Of a DNA stretch of 35,584 nt, positions 7,535 through 15,643 are shown piece after piece (the first letter of the stretch is position 1; each line of letters starts with the position of its first letter). The notes beneath the pieces are model-generated. The model was not told where the DNA came from. It made no database searches and saw only the letters and a list, made by a program, of their open reading frames with translations. The DNA lies in contig DWVD01000059.1 of the NCBI GenBank assembly GCA_019120395.1, positions 1 through 35,584 on the forward strand, read 5' to 3'. Position numbers and translations under genes: made by a program. The stretch comes from Candidatus Gemmiger faecigallinarum (GTDB taxonomy: Bacteria; Bacillota; Clostridia; Oscillospirales; Ruminococcaceae).

Positions 7535-8291
7535 CCCATACAGCGTCATTGGCATCAGCCAGGGCGCCGACGAGGAGACCATCAAAAAAGCATATCGCCA
7601 AAAGTGCAAGGAGTTCCACCCCGACCTGCACCCCAACGACCCCACCGCCGAGGACAAGTTCAAGGAAGTGCAGGCCGCTTACAGCGAGATCATGCGCGAG
7701 CGCCAGGGCGGAGGCCACGGCAACGCCAGGGCTTCCGGCGGCAGCGGATACGGCGGCCAGGGCGGTTACCGCAGCGCGGGCGGAAGCTACGGCGGCCAGG
7801 GCCAGCAGTACCAGGACCCGTTTGGTTTTGGCTTCGGGTTCGACCCGTTCGGCTTCGGATTTGGCGGCTATTCTTCCAGCGGGTACAGCAGCCAGGGTTC
7901 CAGCCGCGACACGCCGGAGATGCAGGCCGCCAACAACTACATCCGCAACGGCTACTATCAGGAAGCGCTGAACGTGCTGAACGGCATCCCCGAGCGGGAC
8001 CGCAATGCCCGCTGGCATTATTACTCCGCGCTGGCCAACGCCGGCCTGGGCAACAACATCCGCGCCCAGAGCGAGGCGCGCGCCGCCGTGGATCTGGAAC
8101 CGGGCAATTACGAGTACCAGAACCTGCTGGACCGGCTGCAGAACCCCGGCCGCAGCTACACCACCTACCAGCGCTCCCACTCGCAGCCCGGCAGCGGCAA
8201 CCCGCTGCTTCGCTTTTGCCTGACCGTATGGGTCGCACAGTTGCTGATGGCCTGCTGCTGCGGCGGGCGCGGATATTATTTCTGCTGCTGA
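7527..8291 (+). CDS. J-domain (DnaJ-like) protein with cysteine-rich C-terminus
   Basis: 254 residues. Residues 3-58 are a J domain with the HPD tripeptide at 31-33, which would stimulate an Hsp70 (DnaK-type) ATPase. Residues 60-127 are a Gly/Tyr/Ser/Phe-rich linker (GGYGGQGG, FGFGFDPFGFGFGG). Residues 131-203 read as a tetratricopeptide-like helical repeat (ANNYIRNGYYQEALNVLNG; WHYYSALANAGLGN). The tail (230-254) is hydrophobic and ends with MACCC GGRGYYFCC, a cysteine cluster. It lacks the DnaJ zinc fingers and client domains, so it is a specialised class C co-chaperone rather than housekeeping DnaJ. It is translationally coupled to the DUF5685 gene, a likely partner. Confidence 0.87.
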   Translation: MRDPYSVIGISQGADEETIKKAYRQKCKEFHPDLHPNDPTAEDKFKEVQAAYSEIMRERQGGGHGNARASGGSGYGGQGGYRSAGGSYGGQGQQYQDPFGFGFGFDPFGFGFGGYSSSGYSSQGSSRDTPEMQAANNYIRNGYYQEALNVLNGIPERDRNARWHYYSALANAGLGNNIRAQSEARAAVDLEPGNYEYQNLLDRLQNPGRSYTTYQRSHSQPGSGNPLLRFCLTVWVAQLLMACCCGGRGYYFCC

Positions 8292-8305
8292 CCGCCCGTC
8301 TCCTA

Positions 8306-8366
8306 AAAAAGCAAAAATCCAGGCGCCCCGCACCGGCATGGCCGGCCGCGGGGCGCCTGTTGTTTT
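8306..8366. terminator. Strong bidirectional terminator
   Basis: 12-bp perfect stem (8320-8331 with 8348-8359). Plus strand: followed by TTGTTTT, ending the J-domain operon. Minus strand: followed by T runs (A runs at 8305-8317), ending the FtsX-type permease transcript. It separates convergent operons only 86 bp apart. Confidence 0.85.
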
Positions 8367-8376
8367 GGCGGGACGT

Positions 8377-11073
8377 TTACTCGGCGGCGCGCAGGCGCTC
8401 CACCACCGTCTGGCGGGCGGCGGCGCGGTAGCTGGCCAGCGGCACCAGGCAGCCCAGCAGCACGAACACCGGCAGCAGCGCCAGGATGGGCAGCACCGTG
8501 AACCGGTAGCTGAAGAACCAGAACACCCCTTCGATGGCGGGGCCGATCAGCGGCCCGGCGACGGTACAGACCGCCAGCGCCAGCAGCAGGGCCAGCAGCG
8601 TGTAGCCCAGCCCCTCAAAGATCAGCATAGCCTTGAGCTGCCGGCCGGTCATGCCGACGGACTGCAGCACCGCGAACTCCCGCCGGCGGGTGATGATGCC
8701 GGTCAGGATGGCGTTGACAAAGTTCAGCACGCCCACCAGCCCGATGACAAAGGCCAGCGCGCTGCCCACCGCCAGGAACATGTTCCGCAGCCCTTCAAAC
8801 TGGGCGGCGTAGCCCTGCTTGCTCTCAAAATCCAGCGTGAGCTGGACGGTTTGGGTGTAATTGGTCAGCCAGTCCTCCATGGCGGCGCTGGACTCGTCGG
8901 TGGCGTCAAAGGCGTAGCACATGACGGCGCTGGTGCCGGTGTCCTGCACAAAGCGGTCGCCGTCCAGCAGGAACTGGTCGCCGCCGTAGTAGCGGAAGGA
9001 CAGGGTGGACGGCACCACCACGGCGGCGCAGACGGTGTAGGTCACGTCCCGGTACTCGGTGGCGCGCACCGAGTAGGGCCGCCCGCCGGCTTCCACCTGG
9101 GCCCAGTCGGCGTCGTCGGGGATGGTCTCGCCGGTGTCGGTGTAGTAGGCCTCGGTGGCCTGCACATAGCGCAGGGTGACGGTGTCGCCCACCCTGGCCC
9201 AGTTGCTGTTCGGGTCCACCTGGTCGTAATCATTGTCGCTGTACACCGCCGCGATGGCGTTCTGCGCCGGGTCGGACAGCGGGGCCAGGTCGCCCTCCAC
9301 CACCCGCAGCGCGGACTGGGGAAAGCTCTCCATGCCGTACAGCTCGATGGGGGTGTACAGCTTGCCGTCGTCGCTGCGGGGCATGGCGGCGATCTGCTGT
9401 TCCAACAGGTCCAGCTCGCCGACGCTGGCGTAGGCGGCGGTCCAGCTGCTGCGGTACCAGTCCTCGCCCACCGCGTCCCAGATGGTGGTGATGGAGCCGT
9501 AGACCCGGCCGCTTTCGGTGATGACGCCCTGGGCGTTGGCCTCGGCAATGACGTCCTCCGTCACGACGTTTTCCTCGGAGCGGTAGCCGGACTGGAAATA
9601 GTCCGCCGACGCCAGGATATAGTCCGCGGCCGAGCGGTCCCGCAGGTATTTTTCCATGTCAAAGCCGGAGGTGAAGGTCCAGGTCAGGTTCAGCAGCACC
9701 ACCGCCAGCGCCAGGCTGAGGACGGTGACGGCGGTGCGGCCCCTGCTGCGGCCCAGGTTGGCGCGGGCCATGGCGGGCAGAAATCCCCTGCCGCCGGCGG
9801 CCCGGCGTGCCCGGCGGGGCAGGCGGCGGGGCGCGGCCTCGGTGTAGCGCACGGCCTCCACCGGGGATACCCGCCCGGCCAGGCGCACCGGCCGGGCACA
9901 GGACAGCAGCACCGTGACCAGCGAAAAGACGGCCGACGCCGCAAAGGCCAGCGGCTCAAAGCTGGGCACCACCTGCAGGTTGGGGTTGATGATGCCCACA
10001 AACACGGGCATCATGCAGCTGCCGGCCAGGTAGCCCAGCACCAGGCCCAGCGGGATGCCCGCCAGGCACAGCCACAGTGCCTGGTAAACAAGGATGCGCC
10101 GCAGCTGCCGCGCCGTGGTGCCGATGGTCTTGAGCAGGCCGTAAAAGCGGATGTCGTTGGTGACCGAGATCTGGAACACGTTGTAGATGATCAGGTAGCC
10201 GGTCAGCAGGATCAACACCAGCACGGCGGCCAGCACGATCAGGGTCTGGATGTCGCCGCTTTCCGCCACCTGGGCGCCGGTGTAGCCCCAGTTGACGCCG
10301 CTGCTCACATAGCCGTCGGCGGCGGGGTCGGTGGTCTGCATCCCGTGGCGCGCCAGCAGGGCGTTCAGGTCGTCGGCGATGCGGGCGGAGCTTTGGAACA
10401 TCACGCCCATCGTCCATTTGCCGGTGGAGGTGGCCGGGTCGCCGCTGGAAAGCGCCGCGATCTCCTCGGCGGCGGAGCGGGAGACCAGCACCTGGCTGGC
10501 CGGGTTGACCGGGTCATGCTCCCACCAGCCGCTGAGGGTGAAGGTGCGGCGGACAGCGGTGGGGCGGCTGGTCTCGGTGTCGATATAAAAATCCAGCGTG
10601 AACCGGGCGCCGATCTCCGGCTCCACGCCCAGCAGGTCCAAAACCAGCCGGTCGCAGGCGGCCTGGTCGGTGCCGTCGGCGGGCAGGGCGCCCACGGTGG
10701 GGGTGCAGAAGTAGTGGGGCGCCTCCTCCGGCTCAATGTAGCTGACCTCCACATGGCTTTTGTGGAAGGGCGGGTCGGTGGGGCTGCCCAAAAACAGCCG
10801 CGCCCCGGCGTGGACCAGCTCCGGGTCGCCGCACAGCTGCTCCACCTGCTCCCAGGTCAGGTTCTTGACCGAGGCGTGGATGTCGCCGCCGGCGGTGCGG
10901 AAGTTGTACTGCTCGGTGCTGGCGTTCAGCGCCGCGGCGATGGTGAACAGCGAGGTGAACAAAATGCTGGTCAGCGCGATGGCCAGCACCGCCACGATGT
11001 TGCGGGTGCGGGCGGCGGCCATGCTCTTCCGGCTCAGGCGGCGGATACAGCCGCGGTTGGCAACTTTCATCAT
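8377..11073 (-). CDS. ABC transporter permease, MacB/FtsX type, 898 aa
   Basis: Large permease with the double FtsX arrangement: first transmembrane helix at about 26-48; a large extracytoplasmic domain to ~275; an FtsX core with helices near 277-298, 333-355 and 373-392; another helix near 447-466; a second extracytoplasmic domain; and a C-terminal FtsX core (about 770-890) with LQSVGMTGRQLKAML, the usual coupling-helix region. The first core has the equivalent LLKTIGTTARQLRRIL. It lies 9 bp after its ATPase. In Firmicutes such pairs next to two-component systems often sense and resist peptide antibiotics or act on the envelope; the substrate is not evident. Start: two tandem ATGs behind AAGGGGG; the upstream one was used. 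Confidence 0.9.
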   Translation of the reverse strand: MMKVANRGCIRRLSRKSMAAARTRNIVAVLAIALTSILFTSLFTIAAALNASTEQYNFRTAGGDIHASVKNLTWEQVEQLCGDPELVHAGARLFLGSPTDPPFHKSHVEVSYIEPEEAPHYFCTPTVGALPADGTDQAACDRLVLDLLGVEPEIGARFTLDFYIDTETSRPTAVRRTFTLSGWWEHDPVNPASQVLVSRSAAEEIAALSSGDPATSTGKWTMGVMFQSSARIADDLNALLARHGMQTTDPAADGYVSSGVNWGYTGAQVAESGDIQTLIVLAAVLVLILLTGYLIIYNVFQISVTNDIRFYGLLKTIGTTARQLRRILVYQALWLCLAGIPLGLVLGYLAGSCMMPVFVGIINPNLQVVPSFEPLAFAASAVFSLVTVLLSCARPVRLAGRVSPVEAVRYTEAAPRRLPRRARRAAGGRGFLPAMARANLGRSRGRTAVTVLSLALAVVLLNLTWTFTSGFDMEKYLRDRSAADYILASADYFQSGYRSEENVVTEDVIAEANAQGVITESGRVYGSITTIWDAVGEDWYRSSWTAAYASVGELDLLEQQIAAMPRSDDGKLYTPIELYGMESFPQSALRVVEGDLAPLSDPAQNAIAAVYSDNDYDQVDPNSNWARVGDTVTLRYVQATEAYYTDTGETIPDDADWAQVEAGGRPYSVRATEYRDVTYTVCAAVVVPSTLSFRYYGGDQFLLDGDRFVQDTGTSAVMCYAFDATDESSAAMEDWLTNYTQTVQLTLDFESKQGYAAQFEGLRNMFLAVGSALAFVIGLVGVLNFVNAILTGIITRRREFAVLQSVGMTGRQLKAMLIFEGLGYTLLALLLALAVCTVAGPLIGPAIEGVFWFFSYRFTVLPILALLPVFVLLGCLVPLASYRAAARQTVVERLRAAE

Positions 11074-11082
11074 GGCACCCCC

Positions 11083-11751
11083 TTACCGTGTGACGATGCG
11101 GCCGTCCTCAATGCGGACGATGCGGTCGGCCAGCTGGGCGATCTCCTCGTTGTGGGTGATCATGACCATTGTCTGGCGGAAGGTGCGGCCCATGGTCTTC
11201 ATCAGGCTCAGCACGTCCTGGCTGGTGGCGGTGTCCAGGTTGCCGGTGGGTTCGTCTGCCAGCAGGATGGCCGGCTTGGTGGCCAGCGCGCGGGCAATGG
11301 CCACCCGCTGCTGCTGCCCGCCGGAAAGCTGCCCCGGCAGGCTGTTCAGCTTTTGGTCCAGCCCCAGCGCGTGGATGATGCTGGCCACATGACGGCGGTC
11401 CACCTGCGCGCCGTCCAGCTGGATGGGCAGCACGATGTTGTCGTAAACGCTCAGCACCGGCACCAGGTTGTAGGCCTGGAACACAAAGCCGATCTTGCGG
11501 CGGCGGAAGATGGTCAGGGCCTCGTCTTTCAGCGAGAAGATGTTTTTGCCCTCCACCGTCACGGTGCCGGAGGTGGGGCGGTCCAGGCCGCCCAGCATGT
11601 GCAGCAGGGTGCTTTTGCCGCTGCCGGAGGTGCCGACGATGGCGACGAACTCGCCCTCCTCCACCGCCAGGTCCACGCCGTCCAGGGCTTTGACCAGCGT
11701 GTCGCCGCTGCCGTAGTATTTTTTCAGTTCATGGGTCTGCAAGACTGTCAT
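11083..11751 (-). CDS. ABC transporter ATP-binding protein (MacB/LolD type)
   Basis: 222 residues, the usual length for this class. Walker A GTSGSGKST (40-48), Q-loop in FVFQAYNLVPVLS, signature LSGGQQQR (142-149), Walker B ILLADEP (162-168) and H-loop in MVMITHNEE are all intact. It should power the FtsX-type permease encoded 9 bp downstream. The ATG follows GGAAAGGAG. Upstream (11752-11931) is a leader with a terminator-like structure that separates it from the kinase gene, so it may be transcribed both by read-through from the two-component operon and from a local promoter. Confidence 0.95.
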   Translation of the reverse strand: MTVLQTHELKKYYGSGDTLVKALDGVDLAVEEGEFVAIVGTSGSGKSTLLHMLGGLDRPTSGTVTVEGKNIFSLKDEALTIFRRRKIGFVFQAYNLVPVLSVYDNIVLPIQLDGAQVDRRHVASIIHALGLDQKLNSLPGQLSGGQQQRVAIARALATKPAILLADEPTGNLDTATSQDVLSLMKTMGRTFRQTMVMITHNEEIAQLADRIVRIEDGRIVTR

Positions 11752-11817
11752 GGGGCAGGCTCCTTTCCAAATTCAGCCAAAGGCCCGGCGGGCTGCGCCG
11801 AAAAAGGCCCCGGCGAT

Positions 11818-11858
11818 AAAAAACGGGCATCCCGGCGGGGAACGCGGTTCCCCTGCCG
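11818..11858 (-). terminator. Terminator or attenuator between kinase and ABC genes
   Basis: Read on the minus strand: a hairpin with an 11-bp interrupted stem (11833-11858, loop 11844-11846), then a small CGGG-ATG-CCCG hairpin (11824-11834) followed immediately by six T (11818-11823). It either ends the two-component transcript or acts in the leader of the ABC genes. Confidence 0.55.
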
Positions 11859-11867
11859 TGATACCCA

Positions 11868-11873
11868 GTATAC
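11868..11873 (-). promoter_or_regulatory. Candidate -10 box for the ABC genes
   Basis: TATACT on the minus strand, about 115 bp ahead of the ATPase ATG. No consensus -35 lies 16-18 bp upstream, which would fit a promoter needing an activator such as the neighbouring response regulator. A transcript from here would include the terminator-like structure at 11818-11858. Confidence 0.3.
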
Positions 11874-11931
11874 AGGATGAATCTGTCGCGGCGCTTTCGA
11901 AAAAGTGACGGTGTTGAAAGGTTTCCGGCCG

Positions 11932-12885
11932 TCAGGCTCCGCCGGCTGCCGGCGCATCGCTGCCGGCGGCGGAAGGTTCGCCGCCCCGCCGGGGCAGATA
12001 CAGCGAAAACACGCTTCCCTGCCCCGGCGCGCTGCTGACCCGGATATACCCGCCCTGCCCGGCGGCGATCTGCCGCGCCAGGTACAGCCCGATGCCCAGG
12101 CCCTCGGCGCTGCGGGCGGCGCTGCCGCGGGCAAAGCGGCCGAAAATGGCGGCCTGTTCGCTTTCCGGGATGCCGGGGCCGGTATCGGCCACATCCACCC
12201 GGCAAAAGCTGTCGGTCAGCCGGGCCGAAAGCGTCACGCTGCCGCCGGGCGGCGTGTACTTGACCGCGTTGTCCACCAGATTGTACAGCGCCTCCGGCGT
12301 CCAGCGGGCGTCAAAGCAGGCGACGGCTCCGCAGGGGCGCACCGTCAGCCGCAGCCCCTTGCCGGCGGCCGCGGCGCGCGCTTCCCCGGCCGCCTGTTCC
12401 AGCAGCCCGTCCACGCGGTTGTCCGCCGGGGCCAGCTGCAGCAGCCCGGTCTCCAACCGCGACGCCTGGATCAGATTTTCCAGCAGGAAACGCAGTTTTT
12501 CGGCCTGTGCGCGCAGCGGCGTCAGGCGGGCGCGCTGGGCGTCGCTCAGCTCGGTCTCCTCCAGCAGCGACGCATAAAGCAGCACGTTGGCCATGGGGGT
12601 GCGCGCCTGATGGGAGATGTCCGAGATCAGGCTCTGCACCGCCGCCTGCTCTGCCGAAAGCGCCCGGTTTGCCGCGGCGCTGCCGCGCAGCAGGCGCGCC
12701 ATCCGGCTTTCCAACGCCGAGAGGGCGGTCTCGTCAAAGGATTCCTCCACAAAGCCGCCGTCGATGGCGTCCGTAAGCATGCGGTCCAGCCTGCGCACCA
12801 GACGCCGGGCCCGCAGCAGCTGCACCGTCCCCGCCGCCAGCGCGGCCAGCCCCAACGCGCACAGCGCCGCCGCCAGGCCCGTCAC
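11932..12885 (-). CDS. Sensor histidine kinase with minimal sensor region
   Basis: 317 residues. The start is a GTG (12885) overlapping the regulator stop as GTGA, typical of coupled regulator-kinase pairs; longer in-frame readings run through the regulator gene. The N-terminus has just one hydrophobic helix (about 2-23) with no loop outside the membrane, then a short linker, the phosphoacceptor box ISHQARTPM (His92), N box DNAVKYTPPGG, G1 DTGPGIP and G2 GLGIGLYLA. It cannot sense an external ligand through a domain of its own, so the signal probably comes through the neighbouring ABC transporter, as in Bce-type flux sensing (inference). The C-terminal tail is Ala/Gly-rich. Confidence 0.9.
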   Translation of the reverse strand: MTGLAAALCALGLAALAAGTVQLLRARRLVRRLDRMLTDAIDGGFVEESFDETALSALESRMARLLRGSAAANRALSAEQAAVQSLISDISHQARTPMANVLLYASLLEETELSDAQRARLTPLRAQAEKLRFLLENLIQASRLETGLLQLAPADNRVDGLLEQAAGEARAAAAGKGLRLTVRPCGAVACFDARWTPEALYNLVDNAVKYTPPGGSVTLSARLTDSFCRVDVADTGPGIPESEQAAIFGRFARGSAARSAEGLGIGLYLARQIAAGQGGYIRVSSAPGQGSVFSLYLPRRGGEPSAAGSDAPAAGGA

Positions 12886-13541
12886 GGCTGCGCCTCCCAC
12901 TGGTAGCCCACGCCGTACACGGTGCGCACCGGCGGGTCCACCAGCTTGGCCCGCAGCCGCCGCATCGTGACCGAAAGCGCGTTCTCGTCCACATAGTCGC
13001 CGCCGTCCCACACGGCGTCCAGCAGGCGGGCGCGGGTCAACACCCGGCCGCGGTTTTCCACCAACAGCCGCAAAAGCCGCTGCTCGGTGCGGGAAAGCTC
13101 CACCGGCACGCCCTCGCGGGCAAACCGCATGCGTTCGAAATCAAATTCGAACCGGCCCTGCCGGTAGACTGCCTCCCCGGCGGCGCGCCGCCCGCGCAGC
13201 AGGTTTTTGACCCTGGCCCGCAGCACGGCCAGGGAAAACGGTTTTGTCACATAGTCGTCGGCGCCCAGTTCCAGCCCGCGGACCTCGTCCACCTCCAGGT
13301 CGTTGGCGGTCAGGATCAGCACTGGCAGGTCGCTCGACCGGCGCACCTCCCGCAGCAGCGAAAGCCCGCTGCCGTCCGGCAGGTTCAGGTCCAGGATCAC
13401 CAGGTCCCAGCGCTCCCGCTGCAGCGCCCTGCGGGCGGCGGCCAGGTCCGGCGCCAGCTTGCAGCTGTACTGCTCCAGCGTCAGGCGGACGCCCTCTCCC
13501 AGCGCGGTGTCATCTTCCACGATCAGCACGCGGTTTGCCAT
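12882..13541 (-). CDS. OmpR/PhoB-family response regulator
   Basis: 219 residues. Receiver: acidic pair in VEDD (9-11), phosphoacceptor Asp51 (VILDLNLPDG), Thr in LILTAND, Lys100 in DDYVTKPF. The C-terminal winged helix has LSRTEQRLLRLL, RARLLDAVW and the YGVGYQW end. The ATG at 13541 follows GGGGGAGGAGGAG at good spacing. It is first in a transcript with the kinase, starting from the promoter at 13591-13619. The most likely target is the ABC operon downstream (8377-11751). Confidence 0.95.
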   Translation of the reverse strand: MANRVLIVEDDTALGEGVRLTLEQYSCKLAPDLAAARRALQRERWDLVILDLNLPDGSGLSLLREVRRSSDLPVLILTANDLEVDEVRGLELGADDYVTKPFSLAVLRARVKNLLRGRRAAGEAVYRQGRFEFDFERMRFAREGVPVELSRTEQRLLRLLVENRGRVLTRARLLDAVWDGGDYVDENALSVTMRRLRAKLVDPPVRTVYGVGYQWEAQP

Positions 13542-13590
13542 ATCGCTCCTCCTCCCCCGGCCGGCGTTTTCCGGCCGGTTCTGTCGTCCT

Positions 13591-13619
13591 ATTATACCAT
13601 ACGATATGGCGGCCCCCAA
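13591..13619 (-). promoter_or_regulatory. Promoter of regulator-kinase operon 1
   Basis: Minus strand: perfect -10 TATAAT (13591-13596), 17-bp spacer, -35 TTGGGG (13614-13619). It is about 50 bp ahead of the regulator ATG and just after the terminator of operon 2. Confidence 0.65.
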
Positions 13620-13633
13620 CTCCCCGTTTTGCG

Positions 13634-13680
13634 CCAAAAAAGCGGGCCTGCCCCGCCTTGCCGGCAGGACAGGCCCGCTT
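13634..13680 (-). terminator. Terminator of regulator-kinase operon 2
   Basis: Minus strand: 11-bp perfect stem (13670-13680 with 13640-13650) with an inner GC hairpin, followed by six T. The stem begins within the kinase stop codon. Confidence 0.85.
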
Positions 13681-14701
13681 ACCGCCCGGATGGCAGCGAC
13701 AGGCAGAAGGACGTCCCCTGCCCCACCCGGCTTTCCACCGTGATGCGCCCGCCGCTCAGCTCCACGATGCGGTGCACAAGCGCCAGACCCAGGCCGTTGC
13801 CCGCCGCCGCGCGGGAGGAATCCCCCTGATAAAACTTGTCGAACACATGCCCGATGTCCTCCGGTCGGATGCCCACGCCCTCGTCCCGCACCGTAACGGT
13901 GACCACGCCGCTCTCGCACCGGGCAGTGATAAAGATGGCCCCGCCCGGCCGGCTGAATTTGATGGCGTTGCCGATCAGATTCATCCACACATGTTCCATC
14001 ATTTCGCAGTTGTTGCGGTAGGGCAGCCGGGGCAGATCCAGCTCAAACACCAAGTCCTTGTCCGACCACTGGCTTTCCATCCGCAGCACGCAGGTGCGGA
14101 TCTGTTCGTCCAGGTCATACTCGGTCTGTTCCCCCACCAGCTTCTGGTTTTCGTACCGGGAGATCAGCAGCACGTTGCTGGCCAGCTTGGAAAGCCGCTG
14201 GGATTCTTCGGCGATAAAGTCGAGGTAATCGTTGCGCTGCTGCTCGGTCAGCCCGCCGTGGCGCAGCCGCCGGGCAAAGCCGCGGATGGACACGATGGGC
14301 GTTTTAAATTCGTGGGAGAAGGTGTTGATGAAATCGTTGCGCATCATCTCGGTGCTGCCCAGCTCGGCGGTCATTTGGTTGAAGCTGTGCAGCAGCTCGG
14401 CAATGTCCCCGGTGCCTTCCTCCGCCACGCGGACCGAGTAATCCCCGCGCGAGATGGATTTGGTCGCCTCCAGCATATCCTGGATCGGCTTGGCCGACCG
14501 CCGGCTGACAAACGAGGAGATGGGGATGGCCAGCAGGATGGACAGCACCATGGGCATCCAGGGCGCCATAAAGTGCCCCGACGGCAGCACGCGGCTGGCC
14601 AGCGGCATCCAGACAAACACCGATACCAACCCCGCCAGCAGGTTGCTGACCACCACGCAGACAATGAACCGCCCGCGGGTGGAATCCATCAGCCGCCGCA
14701 T
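13679..14701 (-). CDS. Sensor histidine kinase with HAMP domain
   Basis: 340 residues from the ATG at 14701; a GTG one codon earlier (14704) is an equally close alternative. The junction reads GTGATG, so the regulator's TGA overlaps either start. Two transmembrane helices (about 11-33 and 44-66) enclose a very short extracytoplasmic loop of about 12 residues, followed by HAMP (to ~118), phosphoacceptor box FSHEFKTPI (His130), N box NLIGNAIKFSRPGG, G1 DEGVGI and G2 GNGLGLALVHRI. With so small a loop, direct binding of a large ligand outside is unlikely. The pair is divergent from the Gld-like ABC operon, its probable target. A strong terminator follows directly. Confidence 0.93.
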   Translation of the reverse strand: MRRLMDSTRGRFIVCVVVSNLLAGLVSVFVWMPLASRVLPSGHFMAPWMPMVLSILLAIPISSFVSRRSAKPIQDMLEATKSISRGDYSVRVAEEGTGDIAELLHSFNQMTAELGSTEMMRNDFINTFSHEFKTPIVSIRGFARRLRHGGLTEQQRNDYLDFIAEESQRLSKLASNVLLISRYENQKLVGEQTEYDLDEQIRTCVLRMESQWSDKDLVFELDLPRLPYRNNCEMMEHVWMNLIGNAIKFSRPGGAIFITARCESGVVTVTVRDEGVGIRPEDIGHVFDKFYQGDSSRAAAGNGLGLALVHRIVELSGGRITVESRVGQGTSFCLSLPSGR

Positions 14702-15372
14702 CACAGCCGCACCGCCTTGTAGCCCAGGCCCCGCACCGTCACGATGGCAAAGTCCCGGTTGTCCCTGAACCGGTCCCGCAGCCGGTTGATGTGCACGTTG
14801 ACGGTGTGCTCGTCGCTGTCGGTGTCCAGGTCCCAGATCTCGTCCATCAGCTGGCGGCGGGTAAAGGTCTTTTCCGGGCAGGCCAGCAGCTTGTACAAAA
14901 GCTGGAACTCCTTGCGGGGCAGCACGGTGGTGCGGCCGTTGCAGCGCACGGCCAGATCGTCGTACACCAGCACCGTGCCGCCCACCGCCAGCCGCCGGCT
15001 GCTGATGGCCTGCGCCCGGCGCAGCAGCGCCCCGATGCGCAGCAGCATCTCTTCCTCGTCGGCCGGCTTTGTCATGTAATCGTCCGCCCCCAGGCGAAGC
15101 CCCCGGCGTTTGTCGGCCAGCGCCTCTTTTGCGGTCAGCATCAAAACCGGCAGGTCATAGCCGTTGCCCCGCAGCTGCGAAAGCAGCTCGAACCCATCCA
15201 TGCGCGGCATCATCACGTCCAGCACCATCAGGTCCACATGCTTTTGTTCCAGCAGTTCCAGCGCCTGCGCCCCGTCCGCCGCCAGCATCGGCTCATAGCC
15301 CGCGTCCGCCAGGGTATCCTGCATCAAGCGGCGGGTCCCCTTGTCGTCCTCGGCAACCAAAATCCGAAACAC
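14701..15372 (-). CDS. OmpR/PhoB-family response regulator
   Basis: 223 residues. Receiver with VAEDD (acidic pair), phosphoacceptor Asp52 (MVLDVMMPRMDG), LMLTAK and Lys in DDYMTKP; the DNA-binding domain has LPRKEFQLLYKLL, RRQLMDEIW and the VRGLGYKAVRL end. The start is a GTG at 15372 behind AGAGGTG; no in-frame ATG fits better. Coupled to the kinase by stop/start overlap. The 300-bp divergent region to the ABC operon carries a tandem TTGAC repeat near a TATAAT box, a plausible binding site for this protein. Its own promoter is not clear: TATAAA and TATGAT words occur at about 15445-15460 on the minus strand without good -35 boxes. Confidence 0.95.
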   Translation of the reverse strand: MFRILVAEDDKGTRRLMQDTLADAGYEPMLAADGAQALELLEQKHVDLMVLDVMMPRMDGFELLSQLRGNGYDLPVLMLTAKEALADKRRGLRLGADDYMTKPADEEEMLLRIGALLRRAQAISSRRLAVGGTVLVYDDLAVRCNGRTTVLPRKEFQLLYKLLACPEKTFTRRQLMDEIWDLDTDSDEHTVNVHINRLRDRFRDNRDFAIVTVRGLGYKAVRL

Positions 15373-15534
15373 ACCTGTACACCTCTGTTCCGGGATACCT
15401 GATCCATATTGCGGCGCACCGTCCTTTTCCGTGCACCCGGTCCCCTTTTATACCGAAATCATACACTCTGCCTGCGACAATTTGATAAGAAAATGGTGAA
15501 AATTATTCGAAACCTTCCCGCCGGGCCGCCGGAA

Positions 15535-15566
15535 TTGACCGAAAGTTGACATTCGTTTTCTATAAT
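15535..15566 (+). promoter_or_regulatory. Regulated promoter of the Gld-like ABC operon
   Basis: TTGACC (15535-15540), five bases, TTGACA (15546-15551), nine bases, TATAAT (15561-15566). The two hexamers repeat with an 11-bp period, the pattern bound by OmpR/PhoB-type dimers, and neither is at the normal 17-bp distance from the perfect -10 (20 and 9 bp). This suggests an activator-dependent promoter. Confidence 0.6.
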
Positions 15567-15643
15567 CTGCTGCAGAGCCCGGGCGCGCATCCGCGCGTTC
15601 CGGCAGGCCGGCGGACAGCCGGCGCAGAAAGGAAGCAGAGAAC

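Noticed and set aside
8338-11880. Very long open frame on the plus strand opposite the FtsX permease and its ATPase (1180 codons)
   Set aside because: It is the antisense of two well-supported ABC genes; its translation is His/Gly/Gln-rich without domains, a common artefact at high GC.
12882-13988. Longer form of the first response regulator, starting inside the neighbouring kinase gene
   Set aside because: The extra 149 residues are an out-of-frame reading of the kinase; a strong ribosome site precedes the ATG at 13541.
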